A stretch of 64,000 bases of DNA from Syncephalis plumigaleata (GCA_025201365.1 JAIXMF010000007.1:372001-436000), one strand, 5' to 3'; positions 25,681-37,999 are shown, numbered from the stretch's first letter. Notes: generated by a model not told the origin, from the sequence alone. Program-made: numbers and translations.

Positions 25681-26928
25681 ATGTTTAGCAGAAATTTATC
25701 AGCTCGAGAACGCAGATTACACCAATTACAGCAGAACCAGCAGCAACAGTCAACAAGAAGCAACATAGCGGCAGGAAGCAGTACAACGACAGCACACTCA
25801 CCAACATCAACATCATCAGCAGAAGAAGAGTACTTTGACGTAGCAGACGAAGCAATACAACCAGACAGCAGCAACATGGACCCGTACAACAACCTACCCA
25901 TCGATCAACAACTGATCAGCCGTGAAGAACTACTAGCAGCTATCACCACAGCGGTCACCGCCATGAATCGCGATCGTCTTCCGGGAGGTCACCGTGACCT
26001 ATGGTTATCACCGAGGGCACCCGAATATCACGGCCGTAACAGCGATATTCCTTTCAACGTGTGGTGTCGAATGATATCAGACGAAGTTAGAATGTATACC
26101 GACTGGTCGGAAGAACAGAAAGTATGGGCGATCACACGGCAATTAAGAGGCGAGGCGGCGACGTGGTATCAACTATATACGGAACAAGCGGAATTAAACA
26201 GGCCCGGGTACACTCCAATTAGGACCTGGGAGCAACTACAAGCAGCATTACGCAGTCATTTCCATCCACGTGAGCAGACATTTGTGCTATTAACACGATT
26301 CGACAAACTCAGTCAGGGACGGCGACCACTCGCCGAATACATCGAGGAGTTTCAACAATTGGTTATGCAACTGCCAGATTTGTCGGAGGATATAAAAGTT
26401 CACCGTTTTAGGAGTGGCCTCTATATGAGACGCTGGCAGACGGAATTCGCCATACGAAATCCCGAAACGGTCACATCGGCGATTGAATTAGCAATGTATC
26501 TGGAAACAGTATGGCCAACAATTAGTAATACGCCCACTAGAACGGTTTACTCACCACCTCGTCCGATACCAGTTATGCAACAGCAAGGCCCCCAACCAAT
26601 GGAACTAGACGCAATCGCATTCCACGTTGGGCCAAATGACTGTTACAATTGCGGACAACAAGGGCATCGTCGTTTCGAATGCACCAATCAGCCGAGATGT
26701 TACAATTGTGGCCGTAACGGCCATATTGGACGTACCTGTCGCCAGCCTCGGAGAGACGCACGCCGTGCCGCTGTCCCACCTCAAGCAACGATACGCCATA
26801 GGCCTAATCAACCACATACTAATCACCGTGCACGCCTAAACAACGTAGAAGTCGACACACACGCTACGAACGACAACGTTGCGGAAATCGACAACGAGGA
26901 TTTACCAACGACCAGTAGACACCGGTAA
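25681..26928 (+). CDS. Gag of outer chromovirus
   Basis: About 415 residues. Gln/Ser-rich start, capsid-like core with WCRMISDEVRMYTDWSEEQK, QLRGEAATWYQLY and LAEYIEEFQQLVMQLPDL, then two CCHC zinc knuckles (CYNCGQQGHRRFEC and CYNCGRNGHIGRTC) and a basic tail. Typical Ty3/Gypsy gag. Confidence 0.92.
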   Translation: MFSRNLSARERRLHQLQQNQQQQSTRSNIAAGSSTTTAHSPTSTSSAEEEYFDVADEAIQPDSSNMDPYNNLPIDQQLISREELLAAITTAVTAMNRDRLPGGHRDLWLSPRAPEYHGRNSDIPFNVWCRMISDEVRMYTDWSEEQKVWAITRQLRGEAATWYQLYTEQAELNRPGYTPIRTWEQLQAALRSHFHPREQTFVLLTRFDKLSQGRRPLAEYIEEFQQLVMQLPDLSEDIKVHRFRSGLYMRRWQTEFAIRNPETVTSAIELAMYLETVWPTISNTPTRTVYSPPRPIPVMQQQGPQPMELDAIAFHVGPNDCYNCGQQGHRRFECTNQPRCYNCGRNGHIGRTCRQPRRDARRAAVPPQATIRHRPNQPHTNHRARLNNVEVDTHATNDNVAEIDNEDLPTTSRHR

Positions 26929-26999
26929 TCTACTGGTCTGCACCAGCACTCCACCGGACTTCCTCTCCTCTCTACCACCGCCTATTGAATCGTAACTCT

Positions 27000-29900
27000 G
27001 TCGTTAATTCCTTCACTTCTACTTACCTCTAGTTACAATACCTTGTACAATCAATAATGTAGCGGTGCGCGCGCTAATCGATTGTGGCGCTACTAATAAT
27101 TTTATTGACCCCTTGTGATGAAACATTTTCCTCTTACTTATATTTTCATGAGAATAGTTCGGTAACGATAACCGAATCGTGAGTACGATTACAACTTGTT
27201 TGTAAAACATTTGTAATCACAATTTATTATAAATACTCTACACATTTATTAAATAAAAAGATTATCTTATCCTTGAACATTCAGAGCACGTATAGGTTGT
27301 TACACTGGTAGCAACGGTTTACTTTCCATCGCCATATTGCGTTCGTCGCACAGATACCCCTTACGTTTGTCGTACCGCTATTCTTACGATTCGTCGTACC
27401 GCTATTCTTACGCTCGTCGTACCGCTATTTTTACGTTCGTCGTACTGTTAACAGCCAACGTCTAACAAGATTTTAGAATATACTATTTACGTGACTTCCA
27501 ACTTTTACATCATGAGTCACGTTCGATCTCCTTTGACCCACACCGAGAAATTCACAGGTAACCCTGCGTACCCAGTGGAGTATTGGTGTAACATGGTCGA
27601 CGATGCATGGACATTGGGAGAATGGACAGACGGGCAAAAGCTGGTAATGGCAGCACAGCAATTATCAGGCGCAGCCGCCATCTGGTACCAATCTGTGCGT
27701 GGGAGCGCTAGTCCGTATACTACCTGGCAACAATTCCGCGAGGGAATCTTAGAACGATTTGGCGGAAAGAAATCTGCCGATATCGCACGTCTAGAATTAA
27801 CTAGGCTGCGATGGAACGAAAAGCACGATTTAGAAGAACACATTACCGGTTTCACCGCCTTACACAGTCGCATTCCGGATGCAGCCGACATGGAACTGGT
27901 AACATCGTTTCGACTTACCCTACCCGCGGAATACGTGGCCGATTCCATTCAACACAACGTCAAGAATTTGAACGAGGCATACGCGGCAGCAAGAGCATTT
28001 TATTATTCAAGGAAACATGGATTACAACAGATAGCACCGCAACCAGTCGTCAAAGCAACAACGGGACCTACGCCTATGGACCTCGATACGCTAGTACAAG
28101 TTTTAAATAGTCTCGGTTTCAACAACAATCGTAACAGTAATAACAACGCTATACGATGCTACGAGTGCAATGGACGCGGTCACATCGCGCGCAACTGTAA
28201 CCAGCGTAAAAACAACAACAATCGCAACTACAATAATAATCGTAATTTCAACAATAACCGCAACTACAACAACAACCAACAAATCAACAATATCCAAACC
28301 CAAATGACACTGATAACGATCAGGGAAACGACAACCGTCAGTAATCGAACGCGGCAATATTACTGACGACCGGAACGCCGCTACCGCTCCTACACCCAAA
28401 ATTCCCCCGGGATTCGACCTGTTCTCATTAATACAAGGGAATGCAAGCTCCGGAGTTCTTACAGTAGCACCCATCATCAATGGTGTTACTGCACACGTGC
28501 TCGTCGACTCAGGCGCTTCGGCAAACTTCATGAACGCTGAATTCGCTGAGAAAGCACAAGTGCGTGTAAGTACCTCGGTTAAGCAATCAAATGTGAAATT
28601 GGGTAACGGAATGGAGTGTGGTGTATCTGGTATTGCTAATAAAGTGCCTATAATTTACGATTATTTTAAAGAAAATGTCGACTTTACTATAATGAAATTG
28701 GGCAGTTATGATGCAATACTAGGTATGCCGTGGTTACGGAAACACGAGGCACAGATAGATTGGAGTTCAGGTGCCATTGAATCAATGACAAACGCTACGG
28801 ATGATCACTTAGATGATCGAGATGTCAAATCTACACTGATGTCGTTAGAAGAAGTGAAACGGTTAGGAAAAGATGATGTATTTTTATTGGCAATGGTAAA
28901 AGAGGCAAAAGAAGAAATAACCCATTGCACGGGCGTTACGCCCGATTGTTGAGTGAGTTCGCCGATGTGGGACCGGACGAGTTACCGCCGGGATTACCGC
29001 CTAAGCGCGATATTGATATACGTATCAATCTAATCCCACATCAGCAGCCACCATTCAGGCCCACATATCACTTAGCAAAGAAAGAATTAGATGAGTTAAA
29101 AAGACAATTAGATGATTTATTAGCAAAAGGCTTTATTAGGCCAAGTACATCACCATTCGGTGCACCGTACTGTTTGTGAAAAAGAAGGGGGTGATTTGCG
29201 TATGTGTGTGGATTATCGAATGCTAAATGCACAAACGATACGTGATCGTTATGCGCTACCATTGATCGACGAATTGTTCGATCAATTACATGGGGCTAAG
29301 GTGTTCTCAAAGATCGACTTGAGAAGTGGATATCATCAAATTAGAGTACATGAAGATGACATTCATAAAACAGCGTTTAGAACGCGCTATGGGCATTACG
29401 ATGGACAGTAATGGGATTCGGTTTAACTAATGCACCATCTGTATTCATGCGTTTAATGCAAAACGTGTTTCACAATTTGCTAGACAAGTGTGTAGTAGTA
29501 TTCTTAGATGATATACTGATTTTTAGTAAAAATCATGCGGAACATGAATTGCATTTGAGACAGGTATTAGAATTACTACGTAAAAATAAGCTTTACGCGA
29601 AACTGAGCAAGTGTGAGTTCGGTAAAGAGGAGGTGGAATTCTTGGGACATAATATTGGTTGTGAAGGCATAAAGCCTTTACATGATAAAGTAGCGGCCAT
29701 TACCGATTGGCCAGTACCCAGTAATTTGAAGGAATTGCGGTCATTTTTAGGATTAACCGGGTATTATAGACGGTTCATCCGTGGATACGCAGATATTGCA
29801 CGACATCTAAGTCAATTGACTAAGAAGGATGTACCGTTTACATGGGGGGAGGAGCAGCAGTTAGCATTTGATACATTGCGTAAAGCTATCGTTACTGCAC

Positions 29901-32900
29901 CTGTCTTAGCGATACCTGATGTTACCGTGCCTTTCATCGTCTCTACCGATGCATCCAATTCCGCAATCGGTGCTGTATTGTCTCAAAAGATAGATGACGT
30001 TGAACACCCTGTTGCTTTCATGTCACGTATGTTGAAAGACGCCGAGAAGAACTACTCTACGTACGACAAGGAGATGTTAGCAATCCTTGCAGCCGTAAAG
30101 ACATGGCGCCCTTACCTCCTTTATGATCGTTTTACCCTTTATACAGACCATTCGTCACTTACACGTCTACTTGAACAAAGCGTATTGTTATCACGACAAA
30201 AACGATGGGTCGATATATTGCGCCACTTCAAGATTGACGTCCGTTACAAACCCGGTAGCAGGAACGTCGTAGCTGACGCGTTATCTCGTCGCATAGTTGA
30301 TGTATGTAGTACCTTACAGTCAATCGAGCCTTCCACTTTCCAGCAACGCATTCTGGCAGGATACGATAACGATGATTACTTTACAGGAGTAAAGTCTATA
30401 GTTATGGGGGAGAAGAAAGCCTTTAATAAGGCTACACGTAAGATATTACGGCATTTTAGGTGCGACGACGAAGGATTAATATACGAAATGAAGGGAGTAG
30501 AACCACGATTGTGTATTCCCAACTACGACAATCTCTACCTGGACATATTCAACGATCATCATGATGCACCATTAGCCGCACATTTTGGTGAAGAAAAGAC
30601 AATAGCGGCAGTCAAACGCAAATACTATTGGCCCGGTCTATCAAATATGATTAAACGATACATCAAATCTTGTGAGATATGTCAGCGCACGAAACACTCG
30701 CAGCAACTACCTGCTGGTCTTTTGCAGCCCTTACCGATACCCGAAGGAAGATGGCACGACATTTCCATGGATTTCATAGTACAATTACCACGTACTAAGG
30801 CAGGCTATGACGCTATCTTTGTCGTTGTAGATCGTTTCACGAAACGAGCCCACTTCATACCTATGAAGACAACGGCGACTGCAGTTGACGTTGCGCAGCT
30901 GTTTGTCAACAACATCATGCGTTTACATGGTATGCCCCGCTCGATTGTGTGTGACCGCGATGCGAAATTCACAAGCAAATTCTGGCAAGAACTACACAAG
31001 CTACTCGGCGTTCGTATCCTTATGTCTACAGCCTTCCATCCCGAGACAGACGGCCAAACGGAACGCACTAATCGTACATTAGAGCAGCTGTTACGTACCT
31101 GCATCAATCATCAGCAGAATGATTGGGATCAACATTTGGCACTAGTCGAATTCGCTTACAACAATGCCAAACAATCGTCAACAGGTTACTCACCCTTTTA
31201 CGCCGACTTAGGCCATCATCCGTACATGCCAGATGATCTGACGCGACCACACAACTTCAAAAATGACACTAACGTAGAAGACACTGTAGCATTTTTACAG
31301 AAGTTAAATGATATTTATTTAACAACACGAGATGCGCTGAAGAAGGCACAAGGAAGACAAAAGTATAACGCTGATCAGAAACGACGGGAAATGGAATTTC
31401 AAGTTGGAGATCAAGTTCTTCTGTCAACAAGGAACTTGACACGAGACATGGAGCGTGACAGGCCAAAGTATAAGCTGTCACATCAATTTACAGGCCCTTT
31501 CAAGATTATAGAGCGCGTGTCAACAGTAGCGTACAAACTACAGTTACCCGATGACATGAGAATACACGATGTATTCCACGTTAGCGTATTAAAACGATAT
31601 GAAGCGAATCCAGACGAATTCACTAACCGCTATCCACCACCGCCACCGCCAGAAATAATAAACGGAGAAGAAGAATACGAGGTCGAAGCCATTGTAGGCA
31701 AACGCGTGAAACGCGGTAAGATACAATACCTCGTTAAGTGGAAAGGATACGCAGACCACGAAAAGACCTGGCAATCCAAAGACGACTTAATAAATGCGCA
31801 GGAGCTCGTTCAGGAATTCGAACACAATGCCGAGTCGGCATTGATCTAAGGAGGGGGATGTGATGAAAACATTTTCCTCTTACTTATATTTTTCATGAGA
31901 ATAGTTCGGTAACGATAACCGAATCGTGAGTACGATTACAACTTGTTTGTAAAACATTTGTAATCACAATTTATTATAAATACTCTACACATTTATTAAA
32001 TAAAAAGATTATCTTATCCTTGAACCATTCAGAGCACGTATAGGTTGTTACACCCCTCGTAATGCAACGCTCTCTCACTTCTTATACATCATACGATTCC
32101 AAAGGTCCTAAGGTACGGTTAGGAGACGGATCAGTTCGCTCGGTCGCTGGATATGCATCTAACATCACAGTCGAAATTAAAGATACTATTTTAAAACTAG
32201 ACTTTGAAGTAATGACGTTAGGACATTATGATGTAATATTCGGTATGCCGTGGCTTACGAAATACGACCCTGATATCGATTGGAAAAATGGTACGTTGCG
32301 CTGTTTCCGTCAAGGCTTGGCCACACTCGACACTCTGCCAGCCACGCTAGACGTGAAATTACTATCGTCACACGCTATACTACCTTCACGGAATTCAAAT
32401 CAAGCGGCAGGATACGATCTATACGCAGCAGAAGACGTCGCGATACTACCTGGTAAATCTAGGACAATACCCACCAACCTAGCGTTGAGACCACCAAGTG
32501 GAACATACGTAAGAATCGCACCGCGTTCTGGATTAGCAGTGAAACATTCCATTGACGTACTAGCGGGAGTGATAGACCCAGATTACCGTGGCGAAGTTAA
32601 AGGCGTGTTAATTAATCATGGTGAAGAGGAAATCCACATCAAGAAAGGTGAACGCTTTGCCCAAGCCATATGTGAAGAACACAAGACACCAGTGATACAA
32701 CAAGTGGAGGAACTCGACGAAACACAACGCGGCACTGCAGGTTTCGGCTCAACCGGCATGAGAAACAACAACACACCAATCATGTCAAGTGAAACAAGTG
32801 TGAAACAACATATCGAACTACGCACGATCGAAGGAGAGACATTTGACGTAGAGAATGAAACTACACTCCTGCTGTTTGTGACCGAAACTACGTCGTCACC

Positions 32901-35900
32901 ACCATTAAGATCTAAAACAGCCGATCAACTCATGGGCGATCTAATAGAAGAATACGGAGATGTGTTTCCAGAAGACTTACCTGCAGGATTACCACCACCG
33001 CGTGCAGTCGATTTCGCCATTGATATTATACCAGGATCGACGCCTCCCTCACGACCACCTTATCGATTGACACAAGATGAATTAGAGGAATTAAAGAAGC
33101 AACTAGACGACCTATTAGACAAAGGCTTTATACAACCAAGCGTCTCACCTTACGGTGCACCAGTACTATTCGTCAAGAAGAAGGATGGATCCTCTCGTAT
33201 GTGTGTCGATTACCGTATGTTGAATGACATCACGATCAAGAACAAGTACGCGTTACCATATATCGACGATCTGTTTAGACAGTTACACGGTGCTACTATA
33301 TTCAGTAAGATCGATCTACGGTCAGGTTATCATCAAGTGAGAATCAAAGAGGAACACGTCGAACGCACCGCTTTTCGCACTCGCTATGGCCACTATGAAT
33401 TTCGCGTACTACCATTCGGTCTTACCAACGCACCGGCAACCTTTATGCGACTAATGAACGATGTACTACGACCACTACTAGATAAATGCTGCGTCGTATT
33501 CCTAGACGACATACTCATCTACAGCAAATCTGAGGAAGAGCATCGACAACATGTACAACAAGTACTACAGTTACTACGCGATAACGCATTATACGCTAAA
33601 CATAGCAAATGTACCTTCGGTGCGAAACAAGTGGAGTTTCTCGGTCACATAGTAAGCGGCGAAGGGATTCACATGTGTCACGACAAGCTAGCCGCCATTC
33701 GTAATTGGCCAATACCTAAGAAGATACAAGACGTGAGAAGCTTCCTAGGATTAACGGGATATTACCGTCACTTTATATACAACTACTCCAAGATCGCACA
33801 GCCACTTACTAACCTCACCAAGTTGAATACACCTTTCGTAATGGAAGGCGCACCAACAACGGCGTTCGAGGAACTGAAGAAGAGAATGATGGAAGCACCA
33901 GTATTAATGATACCCGATCCAAAGAAGCCTTTCATCGTTACAACCGACGCTTCAGATTTTGCTATCGGTGCAGTGCTCGAACAGGCCGATGGTAAGAAGG
34001 CACGACCGTGCGCATACCTGTCACGTACGTTAACCGCTGCTGAACGGAAATGGCCTGTATACGACAAGGAACTGTATGCCATTATGGAAGCTCTTCGTGT
34101 ATGGGATATCTGGTTAAGAAGTATCAAATTCGACATATACACAGATCATCAACCACTGCGCTATCTCCGTAAGCAAACTAGCCTTCCGAAGCGGCAATCG
34201 AACTACTTAGACGCGTTAGCTAGTTACGACTTTGACATACATTACAAACCTGGACGCAAGAATGTAGTAGCAGATGCGTTATCACGGCAAACAATCGGAG
34301 AAGCTGAACTAGCCAATATATCATCGATAGTACCGGAAGGGAGATTATTAAGGAGCATTCGGGAAGGATATATACACGACACGTTCTTCAGTCAAGTCTT
34401 AAAAGCAATCACGGATGAAGAAGCGACACCAACAAGATCACACAAGTGGAAACGACAATTTAGACGAGTAGCAGAAGACGGATTGATATATGAAATGAGG
34501 TCTGACATTCCACGTCTGTGTATACCAAAAGTTGACAACTTACGCGTCAACATCATTCGAGAGAATCACGACGCACCAACAGCAGGACACTATGGAGTGG
34601 AACGCACGGTATCAAGTATCAAGCGATATTATTGGTGGCCTACGTTACGTTCGGATGTATTACGATATATATCATCATGCGATACCTGTCAACGTAACAA
34701 ACCTCGCAACCAGTTACCAATAGGATTACTACAACCATTACAAGTACCTGAACATCGTTGGCAAGAGATTTCGATGGATTTGATCGTGAAATTACCAAAG
34801 ACACCTCGTAATGTCGATGCTATCTTCGTAGTAGTAGACCGTTTAACGAAACGCGCTCATTTCATAGCTACACAGACTAGTGCTTCCGCTCGTGATTTAG
34901 CCCGTTTATTCATAGACAACATATTCAAACTACACGGTATACCGGAGCGCATTATATCGGATCGTGATGCACGCTTTATGTCGAGATTTTGGAAATCAAC
35001 ATTCGAACTACTTGGTACGCAACTACGCCCGTCGTCAGCATATCACCCACAAACGGACGGTCAAACGGAGCGCACGAATCGCACCCTAGAAACGATGATA
35101 CGGCATTACGTTAACTTTACACAAGATGACTGGGATGAATGGCTGTCAATACTCGAATTTGCTTACAATAATGCGGAACAGGAATCAATACGAATGACTC
35201 CATTCTTTTGCGACACCGGAAGACACCCCAGACGTCCAGATGCACTTGCCCGATCATTCGACATACGAGGAGCAACAGATGTAGCGGCAACCGAAGAATT
35301 CATAGGACGAATGCGTGCATTAGCGTTAGAAGCACAAACGGCGATATCAGATGCTCAAGCAAAGCAGAAGTATTACGCTGACCAACGTAGACGCCTCGAA
35401 GAATTCAAGGTTAATGATATGGTATGGCTATCGGCAGCAAACATCAACACCGCAGCCAGCAAAGAACAACCAACACGAAAGTTCAACGCACTCTACTATG
35501 GACCATTTAAGGTTATCAAGAAGATCTCCGCCGTCTCTTACGAACTTAAATTACCTGATCATTGGCGTATCCACAACGTATTTCACATATCTCTATTAAA
35601 GAAGTACGTACCCGAACCTAGCGACATGCGAGGACGCGCGCCAAGTCGACCCGATCCAATAATCGTCAACAATGAGGAAGAGTATGAGGTGGAAACAATA
35701 TTGAAATCGCGAGGTACCGGCCGCAACCAGAAATTCCTAGTTAAATGGAAAGGATGGGACTACGACGAAGCAACCTGGCTAACGCGCGACGACTTACGCA
35801 ACGCCCCCGACATCCTACGACGATTCGAAAATAAAGAGTCGAGGTCGACTCGTTCTATAAGGGGGAAGGTGCAACAAGTAGACACACAAAACCGTATATA

Positions 35901-35901
35901 A
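27000..35901 (+). CDS. Pol of outer chromovirus (split by the nested element)
   Basis: The left edge holds the start of a retropepsin ([14 protein letters not shown]). The rest lies beyond the nested copy and runs from 32058. After the protease remainder ([17 protein letters not shown]) comes a complete dUTPase at about 32390-32760 with all five family motifs: [43 protein letters not shown] and [10 protein letters not shown]. Then RT ([31 protein letters not shown]), RNase H ([13 protein letters not shown]), integrase (zinc-binding H-H-C-C ending [11 protein letters not shown] core with [16 protein letters not shown]) and a C-terminal chromodomain ([15 protein letters not shown]). A dUTPase between protease and RT is unusual for this family. 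Confidence 0.92.
27114..27304 (+). repeat. 5' LTR of inner chromovirus
   Basis: TGTGATGAAA...GTTGTTACA, containing an AATAAA signal. Followed by the primer site TGGTAGCAACGG at 27306-27317. Confidence 0.93.
27340..27445 (+). repeat. Short tandem repeats in the inner element leader
   Basis: About four tandem copies of a 24-27-bp unit built on CGTCGTACCGCTATTCTTACG, in the untranslated leader between primer site and gag. Such leader repeats vary between copies of an element. Confidence 0.8.
27491..28366 (+). CDS. Gag of inner chromovirus
   Basis: About 285 residues. Capsid-like core ([52 protein letters not shown]), one zinc knuckle ([14 protein letters not shown]) and an Asn-rich tail. Family: Ty3/Gypsy gag. 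Confidence 0.9.
   Translation: MTSNFYIMSHVRSPLTHTEKFTGNPAYPVEYWCNMVDDAWTLGEWTDGQKLVMAAQQLSGAAAIWYQSVRGSASPYTTWQQFREGILERFGGKKSADIARLELTRLRWNEKHDLEEHITGFTALHSRIPDAADMELVTSFRLTLPAEYVADSIQHNVKNLNEAYAAARAFYYSRKHGLQQIAPQPVVKATTGPTPMDLDTLVQVLNSLGFNNNRNSNNNAIRCYECNGRGHIARNCNQRKNNNNRNYNNNRNFNNNRNYNNNQQINNIQTQMTLITIRETTTVSNRTRQYY
28380..31849 (+). CDS. Pol region of inner chromovirus (broken)
   Basis: Domains in order: retropepsin ([12 protein letters not shown]), RT ([22 protein letters not shown]), RNase H ([14 protein letters not shown]), integrase ([47 protein letters not shown]) and chromodomain ([15 protein letters not shown]). It closely resembles the outer pol except that dUTPase is absent. 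Interrupted at about three places. Confidence 0.92.
31859..32052 (+). repeat. 3' LTR of inner chromovirus
   Basis: 194 bp, preceded by the purine tract AAGGAGGGGGA and followed by the CCCCT duplication. Confidence 0.93.
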
Positions 35902-36102
35902 TCGCAGCGTAATAAGTATAAGCTAATAACCTCTCACGGCAATTAACTATTGCCAATTGCGGTTGCTACTATCATTACTACATTATAATTTTGTTCAAAT
36001 ATTTTATTATAAATAAAGAAAGCCTCCGCCATAACAGCGGGAAGGGCATCATTCATACTCTAATCCTTATTGTCTAAGTAGCAGTAGCTTTCACTTGTTA
36101 CA
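35870..36102 (+). repeat. 3' LTR of outer chromovirus
   Basis: 233 bp, preceded by the purine tract AAGGGGGAAGG and followed by GTGGA. Its last bases supply the present stop codon of the kinase-like gene on the minus strand. Confidence 0.93.
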
Positions 36103-37285
36103 GTGGATTAGCTCCATTAAGGATAGCTAAGCACTCGCTGGCGGATGGCCGGTCATTAGGATCTGGCGTTAGCATAGCTTTGAGAGCTTTGACCAACGAA
36201 CTCATTCCCGCTTGTTGATTTTGTGCTTTAGTAAAAGTGAAATTTGTATCTGGAATTCCATAATTAAGTGTGTTATAAATCTTCAAAAGAAGTTGAGTTT
36301 CACTCCTAGCATTAAATAGGAACGATTTCTTTAACAAGCGATAAAGTGTAATACCAGCTGCCCAGACATCTTTCTTAGTAGGGTTTGCTTCCTGTTCGGC
36401 ATAAACTTCTGGTGCTACATAATACGAGCTTCCTACAAGGCTGTTAGTCGGGACAATATTTTTGCCATTATAACGTATTCTTTCTGAAAGATCAAAGTCA
36501 ATGATTGTGGCTTTTGGCTTGCTTTTGTCATTGGGGTATGGGAATGAAATAGCAACATTCTCCAGCTTGATATCGTGGTGGACCAATTGAGCATTATGCA
36601 AGTAAATAATTCCACTCAAGATATCAGTAATGAGTAGGCGTATCAGTGGGATGTTGTCCGACGATATCCTCTCAAGGTATTCAAGTAGGTCAATATTGCC
36701 ATCGTACGAGTATACAAAGCAATAATTATTCCCATATGCAAAATGCGTATAAGCACGGGAAACATTGGTATAGCCAATTAGCTTGTTGCTTCCCGGTCGA
36801 GCATCGGCCTTTTGAAGGATCTAGATAGTAAAGCGGAAATAAACATGATTAGTATGTGCATTCAATAAACGTCAAGCATCTTACCGAGAATGCCTCCTTT
36901 TCTCTGTCTATTACTGCCTCTCGATCAGATGCTGTTCCCCCGAATGGTTGCTGAGTTAGACATTTTATAAATGCTGCTGATTTTCCATATTTTCCAGATG
37001 CAAGCGCAATATCTTGATTATCATTGCCTCCAATTGTTTTGATAAGTGTAACTCCGTGTGGAGTAAAGTGTTGCTGTATATTTTTGATCTGTGCTCCCAG
37101 GAAGATATTGGATCGGATGTTACCTAATCAACTGCTATGTTAATATACGCACATCACAACATAATGACTGAATACATACCTCGCTTGATTTCAGCCAATA
37201 ACGGACTTGCTAGTATAGTGGGCACGCTTAGGATAAGAGTAATTGCCTTCAAGGCAACAAGAAACGTAGCTGCAGACTTGAGCAT
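36098..37285 (-). CDS. Secreted protein-kinase-like protein, C-terminus cut by a chromovirus
   Basis: Signal peptide at the start (MLKSAATFLVALKAITLIL, then SVPTILASPLLA), so the kinase fold should enter the secretory pathway. Kinase landmarks: Lys in SAAFIKCL, a candidate C-helix Glu in DREKEAF, the catalytic loop HHDIKLEN (HRD as HHD), DFD in place of DFG (IDFDLSE), an APE box (YYVAPEVY) and the F-helix DVWAAGITLYRLL. It keeps Lys, Asp, Asn and Asp, so catalysis is plausible. Three exons. The last codon (Leu) and stop come from the right LTR of the neighbouring chromovirus; the former tail lies at 25247-25406. The kinase domain itself appears complete (RPSASECLAIL near the end). The substrate is unknown. 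A related secreted kinase-like gene lies at 40040-41337. Confidence 0.8.
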
Positions 37286-37794
37286 GATTTAATCGATCGT
37301 AAAAATGTAGATGAAGTGTAAGATGTCGAAAATTATACCAACTCGCAGCGATGCATCTAACAGCGCATGCTTAAATAGCTTGCAGCAATGGCAAATGTTC
37401 CATCTTTTCTGTCCATCCGTCTTCCATATGCCACCGCAAGCTTACTTACCACGACGGTCCTCATGTAAGTGGTGTGTCTAATCTATTGAGCTTTCCAATT
37501 TAGTAATCACCATGATGCTACTTACTTGATTAAGGGAGAAGGTGATGTGGCTTTAAAACTTATTTTGTTTCTCCTTGTGTTCCCCTAAGAAATTCCTGTA
37601 TTGAATGAGAACTACCTCGGTACTGGTGTTATCATTCCAACAAACATATAGCCGAATGTTAACCAGCCATCAAGTGCTGCCATGCTAAATAAACCCAGAT
37701 GATGGCATTTACTTTTGTATATTGACACAACAACAAGTGTAATATTATTATAAATATACGAATGAAATAATGCTCGAATACATTGCTTTGCTTA
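37286..37794. other. Spacer upstream of the kinase-like gene
   Basis: About 500 bp holding the kinase promoter and leader. I see no further gene; the frames present are short and AT-rich. Confidence 0.35.
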
Positions 37795-37995
37795 TTACAA
37801 CGACTCAGGCCCATCACAAGCATCCAGTAGCATTTTTTGGAATGCTGTATAAATGCCATCTGCCATTACACGTGCTTGGTCCGGATACACGGGCAAGTCA
37901 TCCGCGATGGTTCCTATTCTAACCTCGCCATTATACGAAGCGATAGCAATGCCGGTTGATCCTTCAAACAGTGTGGGCGGGTACATGATACACAA
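37795..37995 (-). pseudogene. 3' remnant resembling the C-terminus of WS/DGAT acyltransferase
   Basis: 66 codons: YPPTLFEGSTGIAIASYNGE, VRIGTIADDLPVYPDQ, ARVMADGIYTAFQKMLLDA. The order (P)xxLFEGxGxxIxxxSYNGxxxxGxxADxxxxPD, followed by a helical stretch, resembles the C-terminal region of bifunctional wax-ester synthase/diacylglycerol acyltransferases. Nothing upstream continues the protein: no N-terminal domain and no HHxxxD active site. It is a fragment or the last exon of a decayed gene. Confidence 0.4.
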
Positions 37996-37999
37996 GATG

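Larger units (their letters stand above)
27114..32052 (+). mobile_element. Ty3/Gypsy chromovirus (inner, nested element)
   Basis: About 4.9 kb inside the protease region of the outer element, flanked by a CCCCT target duplication (27109-27113, 32053-32057). LTRs of 191 and 194 bp (27114-27304, 31859-32052) differ only by three single-base length differences, so it is young and inserted after its host. It has gag with one zinc knuckle, protease, RT, RNase H, integrase and chromodomain, and no dUTPase. It is broken: the coding region is interrupted at roughly three places. Confidence 0.95.
25407..36102 (+). mobile_element. Ty3/Gypsy chromovirus with dUTPase (outer element)
   Basis: LTR retrotransposon with 233-bp LTRs (25407-25639, 35870-36102; TG...CA ends, inverted TGCAACAAG/CTTGTTACA), a GTGGA target duplication, a tRNA-type primer site, a purine tract before the right LTR, gag with two zinc knuckles, and pol ordered protease - dUTPase - RT - RNase H - integrase - chromodomain. 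A second chromovirus sits in its protease region, so the outer copy is broken once by insertion; otherwise it looks largely whole. The LTRs look identical by eye, so it is young, though older than its guest. It lies in the 3' coding end of a host kinase-like gene. Confidence 0.95.
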
